NCBI GenBank assembly: GCA_963975495.1
Contig: CAXBID010000214.1
Location: 1-6,718, forward strand
Length of the DNA stretch: 6,718 nt
Direction of reading: 5' to 3'
From: CAXBID01 sp963975495
GTDB taxonomy: Bacteria > Bacteroidota > Bacteroidia > Flavobacteriales > Flavobacteriaceae
The notes under the pieces are model-generated. The model made no database searches, was not told where the DNA came from, and saw only the letters and a program-made list of their open reading frames with translations. This document shows, piece by piece, positions 1 through 4,786 of this stretch. The translations under genes and the position numbers were made by a program. The first letter of the stretch is position 1; the number at the start of each line of letters is the position of its first letter.

Positions 1-62
1 TTAAGAGTTAAGAGTTAAGAGTTAAGAGTTAAGAGTTAAGAGTTAAGAGTTAAGAGTTAAGA
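1..62. repeat. 7-bp tandem repeat array (TTAAGAG), at least 8.9 copies
   Basis: Eight perfect copies of TTAAGAG fill positions 1-56, followed by a partial copy (TTAAGA) at 57-62. The array begins at the window edge, so its true length is unknown. Every reading frame on both strands meets a stop codon (TAA or its complement) within three units, so it is non-coding. It ends 21 bp before the start codon of the heme A synthase gene. It therefore occupies the place where that gene's promoter or 5' leader would be expected, or forms the spacer after an upstream gene. Confidence 0.95.
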
Positions 63-70
63 AAAGTAAA

Positions 71-86
71 TATTCGTGTATTCGTG
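71..86 (+). repeat. tandem 8-bp direct repeat TATTCGTG x2 spanning the heme A synthase start
   Basis: TATTCGTG occurs at 71-78 and again directly at 79-86. The GTG at 84-86, taken as the start of the heme A synthase gene, is the end of the second copy. The repeat is plainly visible. Whether it is a dispersed intergenic motif or a chance duplication cannot be told from one window. Confidence 0.7.
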
Positions 87-1115
87 GCAAAAAAAAGTAT
101 AAAAAAAGATAACAAAAAAGTTATTTATTGGTTACTAACGGGATGCGTTTTAATCTTTATAATGGTTGTGGTTGGTGGTATTACCAGATTAACACATTCT
201 GGTTTATCCATTTCAAATTATAAACTAATTTCAGGAACTATTCCACCATTGAATGAAGTTGAATGGCAAGCCGCTTTCGATTTATATAAGCAATACCCCG
301 AATACCAGAAACTAAACAATCAGTTCTCTTTAGAAGATTTTAAAGATATTTATTTCTGGGAATGGTTTCATCGTGTTATTGGTCGCTTTATTGGATTGGT
401 TTTTTTACTTCCATTTTTATATTTTTTAATCACCAAACAGTTAACAAAACCTACTATAAAAAAAGCCGTTATTTTACTTTGCTTGGGGGCTTTTCAAGGT
501 TTTTTGGGTTGGTATATGGTTAAAAGTGGGTTAGTTGATAATCCAGATGTTAGTCATTACAGGTTGGCGGCGCATTTAACAACAGCTTTCTTAACATTTG
601 CTTACACCTTTTGGGTAGCTTTAGATTTAATTTATCCCACAAAAAAAGGTATCAATAAAAGTTTTAGAAATTTGGTGCGTTTTGGTTTAGTCATATTAAT
701 AATCCAAATAATTTATGGTGCTTTTGTAGCTGGTTTAGATGCTGGTTGGATACATAATCATTGGCCCATGATGAGCGAAGACCAATTTATGCACGAAACC
801 GTTTTGATAGAACAAAACCCAGTGTATAAAAACTTTTTAGAGGGAAAAAGTGGTGTGCAATTTGTGCATAGAGTTTTAGCCTTTGTAATCGTACTTCTTG
901 TTTTACTAATTTGGAAAAAATCAAAAGATTTAGTGCTTACAATTCCTCAATCCATCGGTATAAAAGCATTACTATTTTTATTGACTATTCAATTCTTGTT
1001 AGGCGTTTTTACAATTCTGTTACAAGTTCCTGTTTGGTTAGGCGTTGCGCATCAAGTTGGTGCATTTTTCCTTTTAAGCGCCATGATTTTTACTTTACAC
1101 CGATTCAGTAAATAA
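84..1115 (+). CDS. ctaA: heme A synthase, Cox15/CtaA family
   Basis: Heme A synthase oxidises the C8 methyl group of heme O to a formyl group, giving heme A for cytochrome oxidases; it is an integral inner-membrane protein. The 343-residue product shows the family signatures in order: GGITRLTHSGLS (31-42) after the first membrane helix, EWFHRVIGR (93-101), QGFLGWYMVKSGL (138-150), SHYRLAAH (157-164), GAFVAGLDAG with HWPMM (212-230), QFVHR (259-263), and LGVAHQ (319-324). The four expected heme-ligand histidines are H96, H164, H262 and H323, one in each half-site of the internally duplicated eight-helix fold. The only cysteines, C21 and C133, fall in membrane helices, so the extracellular Cys pair of the Bacillus CtaA type is absent; the long loops at about 50-90 and 231-257 fit the Cox15 type. 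The start is GTG: an in-frame stop lies at 51-53 and the first ATG is codon 27, inside helix 1. No oxidase gene or heme O synthase gene is in the window. Confidence 0.93.
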   Translation: MAKKSIKKDNKKVIYWLLTGCVLIFIMVVVGGITRLTHSGLSISNYKLISGTIPPLNEVEWQAAFDLYKQYPEYQKLNNQFSLEDFKDIYFWEWFHRVIGRFIGLVFLLPFLYFLITKQLTKPTIKKAVILLCLGAFQGFLGWYMVKSGLVDNPDVSHYRLAAHLTTAFLTFAYTFWVALDLIYPTKKGINKSFRNLVRFGLVILIIQIIYGAFVAGLDAGWIHNHWPMMSEDQFMHETVLIEQNPVYKNFLEGKSGVQFVHRVLAFVIVLLVLLIWKKSKDLVLTIPQSIGIKALLFLLTIQFLLGVFTILLQVPVWLGVAHQVGAFFLLSAMIFTLHRFSK

Positions 1116-1127
1116 TTTAAAAAAACA

Positions 1128-1135
1128 TACCTTTG
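1128..1135 (+). promoter_or_regulatory. predicted Bacteroidetes -7 box (TACCTTTG)
   Basis: TACCTTTG matches the Bacteroidetes sigma-A -7 consensus TAnnTTTG exactly. It lies in the 37-bp gap after the heme A synthase stop codon, 17 bp before the ATG at 1153. A matching upstream TTG is not clear; TTC at 1104-1106 is the nearest candidate. The box suggests the next gene can be transcribed independently, with a short leader. Confidence 0.55.
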
Positions 1136-1152
1136 CAACATAATATTTTAGC

Positions 1153-1665
1153 ATGATTTACAGATTTAGAGTGATACTTGATAATGATACCGACGAAGAT
1201 ATTTTTCGCGATTTAGAAATACGTGAAACAGATACGCTTGAAGATTTACATAATATTATCACCCAATCTTTTGGGTTTGATGGTACTGAAATGGCTTCCT
1301 TTTATTTAAGTAATGATACTTGGGAACAAGGTGAAGAGATTTCGTTGTTTGATTTAAGTGAAGATGCTTCTGCCCGATTAATGAATGAAACATCTATAGA
1401 TAATGTTGTTCATGAAATGCAAACCAAACTTATTTATGTTTACGACTTTTTAAGTATGTGGACTTTTTATGTTGAATTAGCCGAAATTGTTGAAGAAACT
1501 GAAGGCAATGATTACCCTAACCTCATGTTTGTGCAAGGACAAGTGCCCGATGAAGCACCAGAAAAATTATTTGAAACTGACGATTCAGACGAGTTTAGTG
1601 AATTTGAAGATGGTGTTGATGTAGATGATTATGACAATTTAGATTTTGACGAAAACTGGAATTAA
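1153..1665 (+). CDS. pRiA4b ORF-3-like / 'IS1096 passenger TnpR' family protein
   Basis: This is a soluble 170-residue protein with no signal peptide or membrane segment. The N-terminal part (residues 1-70) matches the pRiA4b ORF-3-like family: a YRFRVILD strand (3-10), a DIFRDLEI strand (16-23), the TLEDLHNIITQSFGFDG segment (28-44), then MASFYLSN (47-54) and WEQGEEISLFDL (57-68). The family is common in Bacteroidetes chromosomes and its biochemical role is not known to me; the names come from a plasmid ORF and a transposon passenger gene and do not show that this protein acts in transposition. The last 38 residues (133-170) are rich in Asp and Glu, a low-complexity acidic tail. The ATG at 1153 is well supported because the conserved domain begins at residue 2. 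A -7 box lies just upstream, and the downstream palindrome at 1674-1832 begins 9 bp after the stop. Confidence 0.85.
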   Translation: MIYRFRVILDNDTDEDIFRDLEIRETDTLEDLHNIITQSFGFDGTEMASFYLSNDTWEQGEEISLFDLSEDASARLMNETSIDNVVHEMQTKLIYVYDFLSMWTFYVELAEIVEETEGNDYPNLMFVQGQVPDEAPEKLFETDDSDEFSEFEDGVDVDDYDNLDFDENWN

Positions 1666-1673
1666 TTCCCTTA

Positions 1674-1832
1674 GGGCTTGTTAAGAAATAACCTATACAT
1701 TTTGACTTGCTCTTTTGCACATTAACTTCGTTAAAAAGCCTCGTTGTAGCTAAGACTATAACTGTGTTTTTTGCCTAGTTAATGCACAAAATAGTGGCGT
1801 CAATTCTGTACACTTTATTTCTAAACAAGCCC
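1674..1832. mobile_element. 159-bp palindromic MITE-like element with terminal inverted repeats and TTA flanks
   Basis: The ends form an 18-bp inverted repeat with one mismatch: GGGCTTGTT at 1674-1682 plus AGAAATAA at 1684-1691 pair with TTATTTCT at 1815-1822 plus AACAAGCCC at 1824-1832. Complementarity continues imperfectly inward, for example TTTTGCACATTAAC at 1714-1726 region against GTTAATGCACAAAA at about 1778-1791. It closes in a central stem, GTTGTAG at 1743-1749 with CTATAAC at 1756-1762 (one G-T pair). The symmetry centre is near 1753. TTA directly flanks both ends (1671-1673 and 1833-1835), consistent with a 3-bp target duplication. No transposase ORF fits inside, so it would be non-autonomous. 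As RNA it would fold into one long hairpin between two convergent genes and could act as a bidirectional terminator, though it lacks a classical GC-stem plus U-tract. The palindrome is seen directly; mobility is inferred. Confidence 0.72.
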
Positions 1833-2900
1833 TTATTTTAAATTTTCGAGTTTTACATTTTCATAATTTCTGGTTAAAAACTCCAAAGAAAATTTTAGAA
1901 TTTGTCCCATATTCTCAGAACGTTTAAAATTAACATCTTGAGTATAATCAAATATGGTTAGTTTCAATGAATCTATATTTTCTTTTTTAGAAATAGAATC
2001 TGCTTCCATACAGTCTATCAACTTAGGAAGTCTATTCTTAAAACTTTTCAGTCTTTTAACCAAAATAGAGCGTTCTTCAGTTTTATATTGATCTATGGAT
2101 GGTTTTTGTATACTAGCAGAAACCAATTCTACCATTTTTAAATTTTCTTTAAAAAACTGTGGTCGGTAAATATTAAACTTGCCCTCATAAGATTGTTGAT
2201 CAAAATCTATCGGTCTGATTTTATAAACCACATGATCAAAATCATGAGTAGGTACAATAACGTAATTGTAAGAACGCATATCGCCCAAAAGTCTTATCAT
2301 ACAACGCTCGTTAAACTTTACAAACTCTTTTGCTATTTGAGCCTTTTCAGCTTTATCACATTTTGGTAGCATCTTTTTTATAAACTCATCACCAGGTATG
2401 CCCGCAATATGTTCTTCGATAAGGGTATTCTTATATACCAAAAAATTCAAATTATATGGCGATAACATGTGTTCCAACTCCAAACCATAAACGCGGGAAG
2501 CGTCCGCAGTTTTTACATAAAAATAGGTGAAATTGTCATTTAAAACATTTCGAATTTTTATCCTAAAAGGTTTAGAATTTCCAAACGTACAAAAGTCAAT
2601 GGCATCAACATTTAAAAATGGTATGTTGTCTATGTTACCATCAGAATGTAGAATACTATATACTTTTTTAAGCGATAAATCTATCTCCTCTCTTTCAAAT
2701 TCATTGTAATAAACCCTAATCCAAAGTGTATCATTATCATCTTTATCATAGACTACAATAGAGCCTTGAAAACGCAACAAATCATCATAAAAAATAGGAA
2801 TTTGTGTATCCCTGTCATACCGCCTAAGATATTTGTGTAACTTATCGGTAATAGGAAATGACGGCTTTTTTTTAGATATTTTTAGATCTTGCATGGGCAT
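1833..2900 (-). CDS. uncharacterised protein with kinase-like motif order
   Basis: I do not recognise a named family. From the ATG at 2900 the product is 355 residues, soluble, with no signal peptide or membrane helix. Numbering from an upstream in-frame TTG at 2912 (359 residues), a series resembling a protein-kinase or phosphotransferase fold can be seen: YFYVKTAD (130-137) as a beta-3-lysine strand with K134; YGLELEHM (142-149) as an alpha-C-like helix with E145 or E147; LIEEHIAGIPG (164-174) like a hinge; GDMRSYNYVIV (210-220) like a catalytic loop with D211 and N216; and IRPIDFDQQ (232-240) like a metal-binding DFG/IDxD segment with D236 and D238. There is no glycine-rich loop of standard form, and the order alone does not prove activity. 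The C-terminus (about 270-359) looks helical. ATG 2900 is preferred over TTG 2912 because the TTG coincides with a candidate -7 promoter box; ATG 2894 is also possible. It is convergent with the gene at 1153-1665, and the palindromic element begins right at its stop codon without altering it. Confidence 0.8.
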   Translation of the reverse strand: MPMQDLKISKKKPSFPITDKLHKYLRRYDRDTQIPIFYDDLLRFQGSIVVYDKDDNDTLWIRVYYNEFEREEIDLSLKKVYSILHSDGNIDNIPFLNVDAIDFCTFGNSKPFRIKIRNVLNDNFTYFYVKTADASRVYGLELEHMLSPYNLNFLVYKNTLIEEHIAGIPGDEFIKKMLPKCDKAEKAQIAKEFVKFNERCMIRLLGDMRSYNYVIVPTHDFDHVVYKIRPIDFDQQSYEGKFNIYRPQFFKENLKMVELVSASIQKPSIDQYKTEERSILVKRLKSFKNRLPKLIDCMEADSISKKENIDSLKLTIFDYTQDVNFKRSENMGQILKFSLEFLTRNYENVKLENLK

Positions 2901-2909
2901 AAACTTACT

Positions 2910-2917
2910 CAAATTTA
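2910..2917 (-). promoter_or_regulatory. predicted -7 box (TAAATTTG) of the minus-strand gene
   Basis: On the minus strand TAAATTTG matches TAnnTTTG exactly and sits 9 bp upstream of the ATG at 2900. Transcription would then start a few bases before that ATG, giving a very short leader or a nearly leaderless mRNA. A TTG lies upstream but the spacing, about 24 bp, is longer than the usual 19-21. In DNA this AT-rich the match could be chance. Confidence 0.4.
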
Positions 2918-3016
2918 ATGCAATTATTATTAAATATGTAACAAAAATTAAGTAGCATCGTCTTACTTTTATAACTAACCAACGTCGGTATCAAATTCGA
3001 CATTAAAAATTTAAAT

Positions 3017-3913
3017 TTGGAGTCTATACTAACCATTAACAATCTCACCAAAAAATTCGGATATTTAACAGCGGTAAAAGATTTATCGTTTACCATTAAC
3101 AAAGGTAATGTTTACGGTATTTTAGGACCAAATGGCAGCGGGAAATCTACTACTTTAGGCATTGTTTTAAATGTTGTAAATAAAACGGAAGGCAGTTTTC
3201 ATTGGTTTGATGGTAATACCTCAACACATGATGCTTTAAAAAAAGTTGGTGCTATAATAGAGCGTCCTAACTTTTATCCTTACATGACGGCTGCGGAAAA
3301 CTTAAAACTAGTTTGTAAAATTAAAGGTGTTGACTATAGCAAAATAAATGAAAAACTAGAAATTGTTGGGCTTTTAGATAGAAGAAACAGTAAGTTTAGC
3401 ACATACTCATTAGGTATGAAACAGCGTTTAGCCATCGCCTCTGCCCTTTTAAACGAGCCCGAAATTTTAATTTTAGATGAACCAACAAATGGCTTAGACC
3501 CCCAAGGCATACATCAAATACGAGAAATAATAAAGGAAATTGCTGTAAAAGGAACAACCATTTTACTAGCATCACATTTACTTGACGAAGTTGAAAAAGT
3601 ATGTTCGCATGTTGTGGTACTTAGAAAAGGGATGAAATTATATTCTGGTAGAGTTGACGAAATGATTTCCAGTCATGGTTTTTTTGAAGTGAAATGCAAT
3701 AACCAAAGTAAATTAGTAGCCTTTTTAGAAAACCATAAGTCGTTCGGGAATATTAAAATTCAAGATGATTTAATTACCGCTTTTTTAAATGAACCTATGA
3801 AATCGGATGATTTCAATAAACAGGCTTTTGAAAAAGGTATTATTCTTACCCATTTAGTGCAACGTAAGGAAAGTTTAGAAGAACAATTTTTACAATTAAC
3901 AGATAAGAACTAA
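3017..3913 (+). CDS. ABC transporter ATP-binding protein (ABC-2/BcrA-type exporter ATPase)
   Basis: This is the 298-residue cytoplasmic ATPase subunit of an ABC exporter. All nucleotide-binding motifs are present: Walker A GPNGSGKST (37-45), signature SLGMKQR (131-137), Walker B EILILDEP (149-156) with catalytic E155, D-loop GLDP (159-162) and H-loop histidine H187. The Q-loop position has Glu (E82, in IIERPNFYPYMT), a variant I associate with the bacitracin/lantibiotic-type BcrA-like subgroup. A C-terminal extension (about 215-298) follows the ATPase core, as in that subgroup. The start is TTG: no in-frame ATG lies between the stop at 2972-2974 and the first beta strand, and residues 3-15 (SILTINNLTKKFG) are already the conserved N-terminus of the domain. 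The permease gene follows after 19 bp, so the two almost certainly form an operon and a complex. The substrate (drug, lipid, peptide) cannot be read from the sequence. Confidence 0.93.
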   Translation: MESILTINNLTKKFGYLTAVKDLSFTINKGNVYGILGPNGSGKSTTLGIVLNVVNKTEGSFHWFDGNTSTHDALKKVGAIIERPNFYPYMTAAENLKLVCKIKGVDYSKINEKLEIVGLLDRRNSKFSTYSLGMKQRLAIASALLNEPEILILDEPTNGLDPQGIHQIREIIKEIAVKGTTILLASHLLDEVEKVCSHVVVLRKGMKLYSGRVDEMISSHGFFEVKCNNQSKLVAFLENHKSFGNIKIQDDLITAFLNEPMKSDDFNKQAFEKGIILTHLVQRKESLEEQFLQLTDKN

Positions 3914-3932
3914 ACCAACCAAAATACACCTC

Positions 3933-4757
3933 ATGTTACGACTTTTAAATTTAGAATTACAAAAACTTTTACTGAATAGAACCAGTAAAATCCTCATTTT
4001 TGTATCTTTTATATTGCCTTTCTTTGTGATACTATTATCGTCACTAAAAATAAACGTATTTGGTTTTTTTACACTAGAACTTGGTGAGTTGGGTATTTTT
4101 AACTTTCCAATAATTTGGCATTTAAATACTTTTTTTGCGTCACAATTCAAATTTTTCTTTGCTATTGTTGTAGTTAGCATGATTGGAAACGAGTACAGTA
4201 ATAAAACGATTAAACAAAACCTCATTGATGGCTTAAGCAAAAAGGAATTTGTTCTATCTAAATTTTACGCCATTGTATTCTTTTCATTAGTTTCTACAGT
4301 GCTTATAGGCTTTATTTCAATATGCATTGGGCTATATTATTCTAGTTATAATGAGTTTAGTATTGTCATTCAAGAAACAAATTTCCTATTAGCCTATTTT
4401 GTTAAGCTAGTTGGTTTTTTTAGCTTGTGTTTATTCTTTGGTATGTTGGTAAAACGTTCTGCTTTTGCACTCGCTTTTTTATTTATATTATATATTTTGG
4501 AATGGATATTCTTTGGTTTAATGGCGTGGAAACTTGATATTAATACCGCAGAAAAAATCCAAAATTTCTTCCCTTTAAAATCCATGTATAAATTAATAGA
4601 TCAACCTTTTCAACGTGTGGCCATGTCAAAATTTCCTGAGAAATCGCAATTAGTTTATGACTATGCAGTACATTGGTATGAAATAGCCATCGTTTTAGGT
4701 TGGACAGCTCTTTTTGTATTTTTATCCTTTAGATTATTAAAAAGGCGAGATTTGTAA
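3933..4757 (+). CDS. ABC-2 type transporter permease
   Basis: This 274-residue integral membrane protein is the transmembrane partner of the ATPase encoded just upstream. I count six hydrophobic segments, at about residues 19-39, 66-85, 111-135, 151-172, 177-197 and 249-268. Between the second and third lies a cytoplasmic stretch GNEYSNKTIKQNLIDGLSKK (85-104), followed by EFVLSK (105-110). This resembles the ABC-2 permease segment of the form E-x-x-x-x-T-(x)n-L-x-x-G/P-x-S/R-K, which contacts the ATPase. The N-terminal amphipathic segment MLRLLNLELQKLL and the C-terminal KRRDL are also usual for the group. One ATPase and one permease suggest a homodimeric permease with two ATPase copies. The ATG at 3933 is 19 bp after the ATPase stop codon. 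There is no lantibiotic or bacteriocin gene nearby, so a self-immunity role has no support here. Confidence 0.9.
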   Translation: MLRLLNLELQKLLLNRTSKILIFVSFILPFFVILLSSLKINVFGFFTLELGELGIFNFPIIWHLNTFFASQFKFFFAIVVVSMIGNEYSNKTIKQNLIDGLSKKEFVLSKFYAIVFFSLVSTVLIGFISICIGLYYSSYNEFSIVIQETNFLLAYFVKLVGFFSLCLFFGMLVKRSAFALAFLFILYILEWIFFGLMAWKLDINTAEKIQNFFPLKSMYKLIDQPFQRVAMSKFPEKSQLVYDYAVHWYEIAIVLGWTALFVFLSFRLLKRRDL

Positions 4758-4765
4758 TATCTTTG
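4758..4765 (+). promoter_or_regulatory. predicted -7 box (TATCTTTG) of the secreted-protein gene
   Basis: TATCTTTG matches TAnnTTTG and starts at the base directly after the permease stop codon (TAA 4755-4757). It lies 21 bp before the ATG at 4787. The -33 element is weak (TTA at 4737-4739, 18-bp spacer). It suggests the last gene has its own promoter and does not rely only on read-through from the exporter operon. Confidence 0.5.
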
Positions 4766-4779
4766 ATAGCATTTGCTAT
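4766..4779 (+). other. small inverted repeat ATAGC-attt-GCTAT before the secreted-protein gene
   Basis: ATAGC at 4766-4770 and GCTAT at 4775-4779 form a 5-bp stem with a 4-base loop, between the predicted -7 box and the ATG. The predicted transcription start would fall within or next to it, so it could be an operator half-site pair or a minimal 5' leader hairpin. It is too weak, and lacks a U-tract, to be called a terminator of the permease operon. Confidence 0.3.
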
Positions 4780-4786
4780 GTAAAAG

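Noticed and set aside
1..62. CRISPR array at the window start
   Set aside because: The units are 7 bp, perfectly tandem and have no spacers, so this is a simple tandem repeat.
1116..1152. Intrinsic terminator after heme A synthase
   Set aside because: The gap has an A-rich run and a -7 box but no inverted repeat, so no terminator can be supported.
1153..1665. Transposition gene, because its family is named after an IS1096 passenger and a palindromic element lies next to it
   Set aside because: No transposase or resolvase motif is present, the family is common as stand-alone chromosomal genes in Bacteroidetes, and the gene lies outside the inverted repeats.
3012..3019. TAAATTTG as promoter of the ABC operon
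   Set aside because: Transcription would begin inside the coding region, after the only usable start codon. The near-match TACTTTTA at 2964-2971 is a better-placed but weak candidate, not strong enough to list.
2905..3102. Minus-strand 65-codon reading frame overlapping the divergent region and the ABC gene start
   Set aside because: It overlaps the well-supported ABC ATPase in antisense, shows no recognisable motif, and its composition is what random AT-rich sequence would give.
3896..4240. Minus-strand 114-codon reading frame over the exporter gene junction
   Set aside because: It is antisense to the end of the ATPase gene and the start of the permease gene, both strongly supported, and has no sensible protein features.
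3017..4757. Antibiotic or bacteriocin self-immunity exporter
   Set aside because: The ATPase resembles the BcrA group, but no biosynthetic gene, precursor peptide or two-component regulator is in the window, so only a generic exporter call is justified.
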